Source: Shewanella xiamenensis (GTDB taxonomy: Bacteria; Pseudomonadota; Gammaproteobacteria; Enterobacterales; Shewanellaceae). From it: a stretch of DNA of 64,000 nt. The stretch is from assembly GCF_014647135.1 (NCBI RefSeq), contig NZ_BMOP01000002.1:186001-250000 (forward strand), written 5' to 3'. Numbering within the stretch: position 1 is the stretch's first letter; the number at the start of each line of letters is the position of its first letter. This document shows, piece by piece, positions 50,095-58,873 of the stretch. The translations under genes were made by a program, and so were the position numbers. Below the pieces are notes generated by a model that worked only from the letters and a program-made list of their open reading frames with translations, did not search any database and was not told the origin of the DNA.

Positions 50095-50145
50095 AAAGTG
50101 TGTTAAATAAAACGAACACTTTAAAGCAGTATCACAAAAGTGTGA
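50095..50145. promoter_or_regulatory. PuuR-like box and inverted repeats in the puuR-puuB2 promoter region
   Basis: AAATAAAACGAACA at 50105-50118 is a 12/14 match to the recalled PuuR box. It lies within an inverted repeat of AAAGTGT (50095) and ACACTTT (50116). A second small palindrome, ATCACA and TGTGAT, is at 50130-50145. All lie within 105 bp of the puuB2 start. Confidence 0.45.
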
Positions 50146-50199
50146 TGAGTATACTGAGACAAGCCCAATTTACAATAAAAACAATTTTTTGGAGCCCTA

Positions 50200-51507
50200 A
50201 TGGCCACTAAACCTCCAGTGCATAGTGAACAATACCCTCACTCTTATTATCTTGATACTGCTAAAGAAATTTACGCTCACCCTCAACTTGAAGGCAGCAT
50301 AACGGCAGATGTTTGTATTGTGGGTGGCGGCTTTAGCGGCATTAACACAGCGATTGAGCTAAGACAGCGAGGCTTAAGTGTGGTGTTGCTTGAGGCAAAA
50401 CGAATTGGCTGGGGCGCTTCAGGACGCAATGGCGGCGAGCTGATCCGAGGTATTGGCCATGACCCAGCGCAATTTATAAACGAAATTGGACAAGAAGGTG
50501 TTAGTGCGATCCAGCAAATGGGCTTTGAAGCCGTGGAGATCGTTAGAAATCGGATACAGACCCATGATATCGATTGTGACTTACAAATGGGCTATTGCGA
50601 TCTTGCAGTGAAGCCTCGACATATGATTGAGCTTCAAGACGAATTCGACAGTCTTAAAAGCCTAGGATATCAGCATGAAATAAAGCTGCTGACCCAATCC
50701 CAACTCAGTGAAGTTATCGGCTCAGAATTTTACCAAGGTGCCCTAGTGGATATGGGAAGTGGCCATTTACATCCACTTAACTTGGCCTTGGGTGAGGCTC
50801 GTGTTGCCCGTGAATTAGGTGCGCAATTATTTGAATACAGCGCCGTAGAAAAGATTATTTCAGGCAATAAACCGCGAGTATTAACGGCAAAAGGCGAAGT
50901 GACTTGCCAATATCTCGTACTCGCAGGCAACGCCTATATTGGCCATAAATTAAATAGCTACATCGGCGGTAAGGTGCTTCCTGCGGGGAGTTATCTACTT
51001 GCAACTGAACCACTCACAGAAGCGCAATGCCAAAGCCTTATCCCGCAAAACATGGCATTTGCAGATATGCGAATCGCCCTAGATTACTTCCACTTATCAG
51101 CGGATAGACGCTTACTGTTTGGTGGCCTTTGTACTTATTCAGGCAAAGACCCAAAGGATATAGAGGCAGCGCTTAGGCCCAATCTTGAAAAGGTATTCCC
51201 ACAATTAAAAGGCGTACGCATCGATTACGAATGGGGCGGCATGATAGGCATTGGCGCCAACCGTATGCCGCAAATTGGTCGCCTACCCGATGCGAGTAAT
51301 ATTTTTTACGCCCAAGCCTATGCAGGTCATGGCGTAAATGCCACCCACATGGCAGCAAAACTCCTAGCCGAAGCCATTTGTCAGCAAGCAGGATATTTTG
51401 ATGTATTCGCCAAGATTAAGCATATGACCTTCCCTGGCGGCCCCACATTCCGCTCGCCTATGCTGGCTGCAGGTATGCTGTACCACAGGTTTAAGGACTT
51501 ATTCTAA
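50200..51507 (+). CDS. puuB: Gamma-glutamylputrescine oxidase family protein, second copy
   Basis: A 435-aa FAD-dependent oxidoreductase of the same family as the copy at 40578. GGGFSGINTAIELRQ binds FAD, followed by GWGASGRNGGELIRG. The C-terminal YAQAYAGHGVNATHMAAKLL segment is intact. It is divergent from puuR, whose product probably controls it. It may act on the same substrate as PuuB1 or on a related glutamylated amine such as that of cadaverine; sequence alone does not decide. Confidence 0.87.
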   Translation: MATKPPVHSEQYPHSYYLDTAKEIYAHPQLEGSITADVCIVGGGFSGINTAIELRQRGLSVVLLEAKRIGWGASGRNGGELIRGIGHDPAQFINEIGQEGVSAIQQMGFEAVEIVRNRIQTHDIDCDLQMGYCDLAVKPRHMIELQDEFDSLKSLGYQHEIKLLTQSQLSEVIGSEFYQGALVDMGSGHLHPLNLALGEARVARELGAQLFEYSAVEKIISGNKPRVLTAKGEVTCQYLVLAGNAYIGHKLNSYIGGKVLPAGSYLLATEPLTEAQCQSLIPQNMAFADMRIALDYFHLSADRRLLFGGLCTYSGKDPKDIEAALRPNLEKVFPQLKGVRIDYEWGGMIGIGANRMPQIGRLPDASNIFYAQAYAGHGVNATHMAAKLLAEAICQQAGYFDVFAKIKHMTFPGGPTFRSPMLAAGMLYHRFKDLF

Positions 51508-51517
51508 GGTTTGCTCT

Positions 51518-51549
51518 GTCGTTGGATAAACGCGCAAGTATCCAACGAC
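51518..51549. repeat. Hairpin between convergent puuB2 and DUF2937 genes
   Basis: Perfect arms GTCGTTGGATA and TATCCAACGAC around a 10-nt loop fill nearly the whole 42-bp gap between the two stop codons. There is no T-run, so termination may need Rho. Confidence 0.6.
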
Positions 51550-52062
51550 CTATAGGGCGCGGGTTAATTTAATCCGCCTACGCCGCCTTGCCCACAGAAT
51601 AAAAGGCAGTGAACCAAGATAATGCACGATTAACGCCACCAACACGCCAAAACCGATACCACTGGCGGTTAACGGGATGCCAGGCTTAAAGTTAACAATA
51701 GTCTGCTCTAAATATTCAAAACGAGCGGGATTGAACATATAGGCGGTTTTCTCGAAGAGATTGCCCTGCTCAAAAGTCTGCATTCCCTGTTGAAGTGTTT
51801 GCAGCAGAGCCAACGTCTGGCGCTTTTGCTCGGCATCCGCCCTAACGCTAGGCTCTTCATTTTGCAAATGGCGGGCGATCATGGTTTCCACATCGCTGAA
51901 GTGATACGCCTTAGCCGTGGCCTTATAGCCCTCAACTTGCCATTGAGTCGAAGTATAGAGCCCCGCCAAAAATTGCTGATAATGATCGGCTAATTGGGGG
52001 AGTTGCAGCGCCATCACTAAGATAAAGCCAAAGATCAATTTATCGAACAATCTGGTTATCAT
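51550..52062 (-). CDS. DUF2937 family membrane protein
   Basis: A 170-aa protein with an N-terminal hydrophobic helix (about residues 8-26), a long helical and polar middle rich in Gln, and a C-terminal helix (133-155) followed by an Arg/Lys tail. This layout fits DUF2937. Function is unknown. Both termini are probably cytoplasmic with the middle in the periplasm. It lies just downstream of the sseA-like gene in the same direction. Confidence 0.75.
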   Translation of the reverse strand: MITRLFDKLIFGFILVMALQLPQLADHYQQFLAGLYTSTQWQVEGYKATAKAYHFSDVETMIARHLQNEEPSVRADAEQKRQTLALLQTLQQGMQTFEQGNLFEKTAYMFNPARFEYLEQTIVNFKPGIPLTASGIGFGVLVALIVHYLGSLPFILWARRRRRIKLTRAL

Positions 52063-52154
52063 GACAAACTCCTTGATAAGTCAAAGGACATATCACCGTC
52101 AATTGATTGCGGCAAGGTTAGCATTCCGAAGGACTGCACTCCACCTAATATCGT

Positions 52155-53012
52155 TTAACGCTCGATGGGTAAATCGTTGCGACTGCCCCAGTCCGCCCAA
52201 GAACCATCGTAAAGTACAGCATCAGTATGCCCCGCAGCGACCGAGGCTAAGATTAAAATACAGGCGGTAATACCCGAGCCACAGCTAAAAATCCTTAACG
52301 GTTTATCGCTAACAAGCCCTTGAAACAGCTTAACCAATTCGGCCACATCTTTGATTTTGAAGCCATTGAGCACGTCACCAAAGGGGAGATTGACCGAATG
52401 GGGAATATGCCCGCTGCGCACTCCAGGTCGCGGCTCACTCACTTGGCCTAAAAAGCGCGCCGATCCCCGTGCATCAATAATTGCACTATCGCTATCATCA
52501 AGTTTGGCTAACACAGCCTCAGCATCCATCACCTTCGCAGGCTGATATTCCAGTACAGCAGTCAGTTCCTCACTATCGCTTGCGCCATAATCTATCCCTT
52601 CTTCCTGGTAGCGAGATGAGGTGACTCTATCTTCAGCCATCCATTGAGGTAAGCCACCATCGAGCACATACACACGGTGAAATCCCATTACTTTGAAAAT
52701 CCACCAAGCGCGCGGAGATGAATAAATACCTTGATTATCATAGATAACAACCACGCTGTTCGGGCTAATACCAAGCTTGGCAATTCCTTCTACAAACTGT
52801 TCAAATTTGGGTAACGCATGGGTTTGAGAAGACGTTTTATCGCAAAAATCCTCTTCCACATCAAAGCACCTCGAGCGAGGAATACATACAGGCTCTGAAT
52901 AGACAATCGGCTCTTTGCCCAAAACCACGGCCATACTGGCGTCGAGTAACACTAAATCAGGCGAGGTAAGATGCGCTTCGAGCCATTGAGTACTGACGAG
53001 AGGATATTCCAT
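52155..53012 (-). CDS. sseA: 3-mercaptopyruvate sulfurtransferase
   Basis: A 285-aa enzyme with two rhodanese domains that moves sulfur from 3-mercaptopyruvate to acceptors. The active-site loop in the second domain is CGSGITA with C244. The Ser/Gly content of this loop marks mercaptopyruvate rather than thiosulfate specificity. DARGSARFLGQ and GHIPHSVNLPFGDVL are standard. The N-terminal domain lacks a catalytic Cys, as usual. Confidence 0.93.
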   Translation of the reverse strand: MEYPLVSTQWLEAHLTSPDLVLLDASMAVVLGKEPIVYSEPVCIPRSRCFDVEEDFCDKTSSQTHALPKFEQFVEGIAKLGISPNSVVVIYDNQGIYSSPRAWWIFKVMGFHRVYVLDGGLPQWMAEDRVTSSRYQEEGIDYGASDSEELTAVLEYQPAKVMDAEAVLAKLDDSDSAIIDARGSARFLGQVSEPRPGVRSGHIPHSVNLPFGDVLNGFKIKDVAELVKLFQGLVSDKPLRIFSCGSGITACILILASVAAGHTDAVLYDGSWADWGSRNDLPIER

Positions 53013-53542
53013 TGGTTGTCCTTATTGTTGTTTTATTGATTCAAATTCAACACCCCATCGCGATTATCTTGCATTAATGGCGTATTGAAGTTTCGAGGTA
53101 TTTTGACAGCAATTTAACCTGAAAACGCCCCCTAAATACTTTCAAAATGATTTAGGCTTTGTGGTGATTCACCTCCACTAAACCAGCTATTTTCTACAGG
53201 TGCAACAAGCATTTTTCGATAACCTTGATACTTAACGGCCTATAATCGCTGAATCAAAACTAAGCCAATACATTGAATAACAATATAAAAAATACGCTCA
53301 ACTTTAGTTACTGCAAAGAGTAAACCGAGGTAGCGCCAGATAAACCATCTTATCTTTAACCCTAGCTCATCAGCTAGCCATCTTCGCCTTCACGACTTCT
53401 AGTCTCATAGGTACCGTTTACTCGTTATCTGTAGGTAAAGTGAGAGTCACAATTGTATGTGCACAGCTCAAAATAATTGGCCTCATAATAAAGACTTATG
53501 CTATAAGTTACCCCATTAGGAATAGGCTAATATGGACATAAA
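53013..53542. other. Gene-free region upstream of the SBP_bac_3 gene
   Basis: 530 bp, AT-rich, between divergent genes. I found no ORF with a ribosome site, no strong palindrome and no recognised RNA. The motif TATGCTATAAG near 53498 could be an extended -10 element for the downstream gene. Confidence 0.4.
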
Positions 53543-54364
53543 ATGCGTGTTTGCGGTGAGACTAAGGCTAAAATTGAGCAGCGATGTTTTTCGACACTGT
53601 TTTTTTTACTGAGTACCTCACTATTATTGTTATTCTTAGTCAGCCATCAAGCTAAAGCTCAAGAAAGTCAAAATGTTATACAAAACTCCTCATCTCAGAC
53701 TGTTACCTTAGCAGCCGAAGACAGTTGGCCCCCATTTGCAAACCAGTTTGGCCAAGGCATTTCTCATCGACTGATCGAAGCCGCATTTAAACAAGCTCAC
53801 ATTGAGGTCAATAGTCTTGTTGTGCCCTACAGCCGAGCCTTGATGATGGCCGAAAAAGGGGCTGTCGATGGAGTATTTAATGTCACCAGAGAAGCCAGCA
53901 CTGAGCAACGTTTCGTCTTTGGGCAGATGCCATTATTTGTCGCAACAGCCTCATTCTATCAACGAAAGCAACGTTCTTTACTTGCTGAAAACAAATGGCA
54001 AATACCAAAAGGCAGCAATGTTGGAGTAATAAAAAGCTATGAATATGGGGACGAATTTCCTGAATTAGTCAAACAACGTCAATTGAACATCGTCACGGTC
54101 GCCACCCAACAGCAACTTATCAATTTACTGCTGATTGGCCGAATCGATGCGGCTGTTATGTTTGATCTTGTCGCACAAGAAAACCTGCAAAAAATGGGTG
54201 TAAGCGATGAAGTCATCGCCGCCTTTGACAACCACAGCAGTCAGATTTATTTAGCGTTCTCGAAGGAAAACCCTAAAGCTGCGTTATTGGCTAAAGCCCT
54301 CGATCAAGGCTTATCCATGCTGAAAGAAAATGGCCAATATCAGCAATTGTTGAGTGCTAATTAA
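53543..54364 (+). CDS. Periplasmic solute-binding protein, SBP_bac_3 family
   Basis: A 273-aa protein with a signal peptide ending in AKA near residue 39. The mature part is a small bilobed binding domain with DSWPPFANQFGQG, typical of SBP_bac_3 proteins for polar amino acids and related solutes. No permease or ATPase gene is adjacent, so it could be an orphan receptor. The ligand cannot be predicted. It ends 21 bp from the convergent LysR gene with no terminator between. Confidence 0.82.
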   Translation: MRVCGETKAKIEQRCFSTLFFLLSTSLLLLFLVSHQAKAQESQNVIQNSSSQTVTLAAEDSWPPFANQFGQGISHRLIEAAFKQAHIEVNSLVVPYSRALMMAEKGAVDGVFNVTREASTEQRFVFGQMPLFVATASFYQRKQRSLLAENKWQIPKGSNVGVIKSYEYGDEFPELVKQRQLNIVTVATQQQLINLLLIGRIDAAVMFDLVAQENLQKMGVSDEVIAAFDNHSSQIYLAFSKENPKAALLAKALDQGLSMLKENGQYQQLLSAN

Positions 54365-54385
54365 TTACCTAATCCAGCCTTGAAG

Positions 54386-55291
54386 TTAGCTCCCCACACT
54401 CTGTCCTTGAATGCGGATAATCTCTTGATTGACCCACTGCAATAACTGTTTAATGGCTTTAGATAAAATCTGATTTTGGCGCACAATATAGCCTAGGCTT
54501 GTACTTGGAAAATCCGGCAGTGGTGTCACCTTACTCTTTAAGTTTGTCTTAGTGTAAATGGAAAACTCAGGCACAATAGCCACCCCAAAGCCAGCCTCCG
54601 CCCAATCGATTTGGGCATCAACACTGCCGACTTCCATAATCCGATAGCGAGGCAAATTTAAGCTAGGTAAGGCGGGATCAAGCAGCTCGCGGGTACGGGT
54701 ATCGTGCCCAAGTAAAATCAAGGTAGGTTGCTCCGCTAATGGCATATCATCACGCCCTTGACTCTGCTGCCATAGCGCTAAATTGTTCCCAAGTGCGCAC
54801 CATTTGATTTGCTGCAACTCAGTAAAATGTAGCGGCTGACTTTCCTTTTGAGCGATAACAAAACCTAAATCCGCCTCGGCATTGGTGACCAGTTCCGAAG
54901 CTTGAAACGAAGTCGTATTAAGCAGGGAAAAATCAATCCCGGGGAATTCCGCTTTAAACAATTGAAAAGGCTGAATTAACAAAAAGCGAGAAATGATGTC
55001 GCTAGCCGCTATGGTTAAGGTACCTTGGCTAAGATCGTTGATGGCATTGAGATCCGCCTGACACACTTGCAACTCCATCAAGGTCTTCTGGCTGCTCTCG
55101 AGCAAACGGAACCCCGCCTGAGTTAACCTAAACGGATTGCGTTCAATCAACTTCACCCGCGTGTTCTGCTCAAGTTGTTTGATATGTAGGCTGACATTGG
55201 GCTGTGTCATATGCAGCGCCGCAGCTGCTTTACCAAAGTGTTTACACTCAGCCAATGTCACAAAGGTTTTTAGCCAATGAAGTTCGAGCAT
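54386..55291 (-). CDS. LysR family transcriptional regulator
   Basis: A 301-aa regulator with an N-terminal winged helix-turn-helix (FVTLAECKHFGKAAAALHMTQPNVSLHIKQLE, residues 8-39) and a C-terminal effector domain. It is divergent from the purA-like gene at 55427. Twin palindromes in the gap (55343-55384) suit LysR binding and suggest it may control that gene as well as itself. The ATG at 55291 (MLELHWLKTF) gives the standard start. The ligand is unknown. Confidence 0.9.
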   Translation of the reverse strand: MLELHWLKTFVTLAECKHFGKAAAALHMTQPNVSLHIKQLEQNTRVKLIERNPFRLTQAGFRLLESSQKTLMELQVCQADLNAINDLSQGTLTIAASDIISRFLLIQPFQLFKAEFPGIDFSLLNTTSFQASELVTNAEADLGFVIAQKESQPLHFTELQQIKWCALGNNLALWQQSQGRDDMPLAEQPTLILLGHDTRTRELLDPALPSLNLPRYRIMEVGSVDAQIDWAEAGFGVAIVPEFSIYTKTNLKSKVTPLPDFPSTSLGYIVRQNQILSKAIKQLLQWVNQEIIRIQGQSVGS

Positions 55292-55342
55292 TGCTTTTAT
55301 CTCCATCCATCATTCCCAATTGCGTCATGATATATGACTTTC

Positions 55343-55384
55343 TTATCGATGCGATAACTATAATTAATTTCTCTTATTCGATAA
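55343..55384. promoter_or_regulatory. Twin palindromes in the LysR-purA promoter region
   Basis: TTATC-GATGC-GATAA at 55343-55357 and TTATTCGATAA at 55374-55384, with centres 29 bp apart. The first contains the LysR-type T-N11-A pattern. Both lie in the 135-bp gap between the divergent genes. Confidence 0.55.
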
Positions 55385-55426
55385 CGGGGTCTAGCATAAC
55401 CGCTTAATTCCTGTGGAGATGATGTT

Positions 55427-56683
55427 ATGCCGTCTATCGTAGTTGTGGGTGCAAATTGGGGTGATGAAGGCAAAGGCCGCATCGTAGATTATTTAGCCGC
55501 TGATGCTGCTGCGAGTGTTCGCTTTCAAGGCGGTAACAACGCAGGCCATACAGTCGTAAACGACTATGGCACCTTTAAATTACACCAATTACCTAGCGGT
55601 ATTTTCAATCCAAACTGCGTTGCAGTACTTGGCCCAGGCATGGTGATCAGCCCTGAAAAACTCAGTGTTGAAATCGCCGAAGTCGAAGCGGCTGGCATTG
55701 AAGTTAAGTTATGCATTTCTGACCGCGCAACCCTTTGCTTACCTATCCACGCACTGGAAGATACCTTAGAAGAACAACGCTTAGGCGATCTGGCCTACGG
55801 TTCAACCCGTCAAGGTATCGCTCCCGCCTATGGCGATCGTGTGATGAAAAAAGGCATTCTGGTTGGTTGGTTAAAGCAACCCGAAGTACTGCAAGAGCGC
55901 ATTCAATTTATGCTTGATTGGAAGCTACCACAGTTAAAGGCGCTCTATCCAAGCTGTGACTTCTCCCAAACTGCCGCCGAAATGACTCAGTGGTTATTAG
56001 ATGTCACCGCGCCATGGCGTCCCTTTATCTGTAACGTGACAGAGCCATTAAAAGCGCTGCAAAAACAAGATGCTAACTTACTGTTTGAAGCGCAATTAGG
56101 CGCAGGTCGTGACTTAATTTACGGTGAATATCCGTACACAACCTCTTCTAACGTGACGGCGGCTTTCGCAGGTTTAGGCAGTGGCTTACCCGCGCTGCGC
56201 CCAGAGCGCATCATTGCCGTAGCCAAAGCCTTTAGCTCATCTGTCGGTACAGGTACTTTAGTTACCGCGATGGAAGAGCAGGATGACTTCCGTAAAAACG
56301 CCAACGAGTTTGGTGCGACTACGGGTCGTCCACGTGATATGGGTTACTTCGATGCCGTTGCTACTCGTAATGGTGTTGAGCTGCAAGCAGCAACTGAAAT
56401 CGCCCTGACCAAGATTGACTGCCTGACAGGCATGAAAGATCTCAAGATTTGTGTTGCCTACGACGGTGAGCACACTGAGAACCCAATTTGGCCACAAACG
56501 GCTGCATTAAGCCCAGTGTATGAGCAAATGGAAAGCTGGAGTGAAGACATCACCACTTGCCGTACCTTCGAAAGTCTGCCAAAGGCTGCACAACATTATG
56601 TTGAACGCATCGAAGCCCTCATGGGCGTGCGCGTCAGCATGGTGTCAGTTGGACCTGAGCGCGATCAAATGATCATTCGCTAA
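55427..56683 (+). CDS. purA: Adenylosuccinate synthetase, divergent paralogue
   Basis: A 418-aa GTP-dependent enzyme that makes adenylosuccinate from IMP and aspartate. D13 in WGDEGKG and H41 in NNAGHT, the catalytic pair, are present. The aspartate loop reads ATTGRPRDMG, keeping R303-like and R305-like positions. It differs from E. coli PurA elsewhere: GSTRQGIAPAYGD replaces GTTGRGIGPAYED, and FEAQLGAGRD replaces FEGAQGTMLD. It is shorter than the usual 431-432 aa. I infer a second PurA (PurA2), probably with a typical PurA elsewhere. Terminator follows. Confidence 0.87.
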   Translation: MPSIVVVGANWGDEGKGRIVDYLAADAAASVRFQGGNNAGHTVVNDYGTFKLHQLPSGIFNPNCVAVLGPGMVISPEKLSVEIAEVEAAGIEVKLCISDRATLCLPIHALEDTLEEQRLGDLAYGSTRQGIAPAYGDRVMKKGILVGWLKQPEVLQERIQFMLDWKLPQLKALYPSCDFSQTAAEMTQWLLDVTAPWRPFICNVTEPLKALQKQDANLLFEAQLGAGRDLIYGEYPYTTSSNVTAAFAGLGSGLPALRPERIIAVAKAFSSSVGTGTLVTAMEEQDDFRKNANEFGATTGRPRDMGYFDAVATRNGVELQAATEIALTKIDCLTGMKDLKICVAYDGEHTENPIWPQTAALSPVYEQMESWSEDITTCRTFESLPKAAQHYVERIEALMGVRVSMVSVGPERDQMIIR

Positions 56684-56701
56684 CGCATCGATTACCCTAC
56701 A

Positions 56702-56737
56702 AAAAAGCCATATTCGTTTCGGCGAATATGGCTTTTT
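56702..56737 (+). terminator. Terminator after the purA-like gene
   Basis: Fifteen-base arms containing AGCCATATTCG and CGAATATGGCT, flanked by A and T runs, 19 bp after the stop. Confidence 0.94.
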
Positions 56738-56856
56738 ACTTTTGCTTTTTATACTCATCCCCCATTCCAATGGGACTGAGCGACTCTCTTGGGTTTTGTT
56801 TCACAAAATAAACCGCTAGACTGCGCTCAAATGAATAATCCTATATCGATGATTTT

Positions 56857-57270
56857 ATGCCGCAATTTAGCCCGACTTATTCTTTTCCTGTGCAAATTTA
56901 CTACGAAGATACCGACTTTTCTGGTGTGGTGTATCACCCGAACTTTTTGAAATACTTCGAGCGCGCCCGTGAGCATGTGATTGGCGCCGAGCGTTTACGC
57001 GAGCTCTGGCAACAGCAACAATTAGGTTTCGCCGTGTATCGCAGTGATATGTTGTGCCACGAAGGCGTGGAATTTGCCGACATCATCGATATCCGCACTA
57101 AGTTCTACTTTGAGAGTAAATACCGCACTGTATGGCAGCAGGAAATTTGGCGACCCAACGGCAAAAAACCTGCGGTTACGGCCACCATTGAAATGGTCTG
57201 TATGAATCAAGCGCGACAACTCGCGCCGATGCCAGCAGAGTTAATAACTCAATTAAGCTTAGGAATGTGA
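56857..57270 (+). CDS. YbgC/FadM-type acyl-CoA thioesterase
   Basis: A 137-aa hot-dog fold thioesterase. The signature YYEDTDFSGVVYHPNFLKYFERARE carries the catalytic Asp near residue 18 and His near 25. It would hydrolyse acyl-CoA or acyl-ACP. It is not next to tol-pal genes, so it may be a paralogue of the tol-linked YbgC. It overlaps the convergent GGDEF-EAL gene by 12 bp at the 3' end. Confidence 0.9.
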   Translation: MPQFSPTYSFPVQIYYEDTDFSGVVYHPNFLKYFERAREHVIGAERLRELWQQQQLGFAVYRSDMLCHEGVEFADIIDIRTKFYFESKYRTVWQQEIWRPNGKKPAVTATIEMVCMNQARQLAPMPAELITQLSLGM

Positions 57271-58788
57271 CCCCATATTGACGCAAAGCATTTTGGGAGC
57301 AGGACGAAGTCGATGCCAGTGCATCTCAAGCTCTACTGCCCGCATTGGCTTGGCGTAGCATATGCCTTGAATCCGATCGACGCCCATCTTGACTAAGAAA
57401 TTAAGCACCTCTTGGGTTTCGACGCCTTCGACCGTTACCTCATAACCGAGTTTTTTAGCAATATTAATGCTGGCCTCAAGGATATATTCAGAGGGTTCGT
57501 TCGGTTTCAGATCCTCAAGAAATGCTTTATCAATCTTCACTTCGTTTGCAGGTAAGTGTTTTAAATAAGCGAGGGAAGAATGACCAGTACCAAAATCATC
57601 GATGGCGAGTTTTACCCCAAGGCTGCGGATTTGCGCTAAGGTATCAACGGCTTTATTTAAATCTGCCATCAAAGTACTCTCAGTAATTTCAATCATTAAG
57701 CATTCTGGCGGTAACTGGTAATGCTTTAGGCGCGCATCGATTTCATGGGGTAAGGTTTCACTATCGAGATCGCGAGTCGATAAATTCAACGCAACACAAA
57801 CAGAAATCCCCGCTAATCGCCATTTTACCTGCTGCTGGAGCACTTGTTCTAAGGCCCAATGGCTAACGAGATCGATCATACCCGCGCATTCGGCAAGTGG
57901 GATAAATTCCCCAGGAGAAACCAATCCTAGCTCTTCATGTTCCCAGCGGATTAATGCCTCGACCTGAGTGCATCCGCCTGAAGCAACATCCTGCTTAGGT
58001 TGGTAAACCATGTATAAATGATTGCGTTGTAAACCATTAGGCAAGCTATCAATAATCTTTAATTCTCGCAGCTGGCGAATATCGTCATTCTCACTGTAAC
58101 AGGCAATTTCGATTCGAGTTGAACGGGCTTTTTTGAGTGCCAAATCGAGTCTTCTGAGCATATTACTCACGTCGGCATGGTGCTGCGCTAATTGCAAACA
58201 GCCAATTTGTAGGCGCACACTGACTGGCGTATCCTTAATTTTAAAGGGTACCTGCAAGCGACCACGTAAATGCAGCAACGACTCCTGCGACAAACTCTGC
58301 TCATAATAGAGAAAAAACTCATCACCATTTAAGCGGGCAATCAGTTTCGGCTTTAGGCTTAAGCCAGTTAACCGCTCGGCAAACTGTTTTAGCAAAATAT
58401 CGCCAAACACAAACCCAAAAAGATCGTTCACATAGCGAAAACGATAAATATCAATAAGTACTAAAGTACCTTGTGTGATAGGCATTAACGAAGCCAGTGC
58501 GCGTTTAAGTCCAACACGATTATTTAACCCTGTCAGCTTATCTTTGCCCATGCCCGCGGGTAACGCGGCTAACATCTCATTTAAGGAATGATACAGGGAC
58601 GCATACTCTTGCGGCACGTCTGTAATGTTAAGTGGGCTTCGGTCCGTCTTTTGCTTTTCAAGTTGAGGGCATAACTGTGCTAAGAATTGCTGCTGTTGGC
58701 GCAATGCTTGGGATCTTGTGCGTAAAAGAAACAGCACGGCGATCAAAACGATAACCAACGCTAAACTGATAAACTCCAGAATAACCAT
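57259..58788 (-). CDS. GGDEF-EAL protein, probably a c-di-GMP phosphodiesterase
   Basis: A 509-aa protein with an N-terminal helix (about residues 4-23), a short linker, a GGDEF domain and an EAL domain. The GGDEF motif reads NGDEF, and no RxxD inhibitory site precedes it, so cyclase activity is doubtful. The EAL domain looks intact: VEALIRW, ITESTLM, DDFGTGHSSL and VDRIQGICYAKP. I predict net hydrolysis of c-di-GMP at the membrane. Its input signal is not apparent, as the periplasmic part is absent or very small. Confidence 0.88.
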   Translation of the reverse strand: MVILEFISLALVIVLIAVLFLLRTRSQALRQQQQFLAQLCPQLEKQKTDRSPLNITDVPQEYASLYHSLNEMLAALPAGMGKDKLTGLNNRVGLKRALASLMPITQGTLVLIDIYRFRYVNDLFGFVFGDILLKQFAERLTGLSLKPKLIARLNGDEFFLYYEQSLSQESLLHLRGRLQVPFKIKDTPVSVRLQIGCLQLAQHHADVSNMLRRLDLALKKARSTRIEIACYSENDDIRQLRELKIIDSLPNGLQRNHLYMVYQPKQDVASGGCTQVEALIRWEHEELGLVSPGEFIPLAECAGMIDLVSHWALEQVLQQQVKWRLAGISVCVALNLSTRDLDSETLPHEIDARLKHYQLPPECLMIEITESTLMADLNKAVDTLAQIRSLGVKLAIDDFGTGHSSLAYLKHLPANEVKIDKAFLEDLKPNEPSEYILEASINIAKKLGYEVTVEGVETQEVLNFLVKMGVDRIQGICYAKPMRAVELEMHWHRLRPAPKMLCVNMGSHS

Positions 58789-58873
58789 ATCTAGGCCTCA
58801 ATCTTACAGCGTAAGCTAATGACCAATATTTCCTCACCATAGGACAAGATTAATTTCCTTCTAAGCCCTAGGA

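Noticed and set aside
50130..50145. ATCACA/TGTGAT palindrome as a CRP site
   Set aside because: The half-sites are in the reverse order and the spacing is 4, whereas CRP needs TGTGA-N6-TCACA.
53457..53519. 20-codon ORF upstream of the SBP_bac_3 gene
   Set aside because: Very short, with no ribosome site or conservation evidence; it probably overlaps the promoter.
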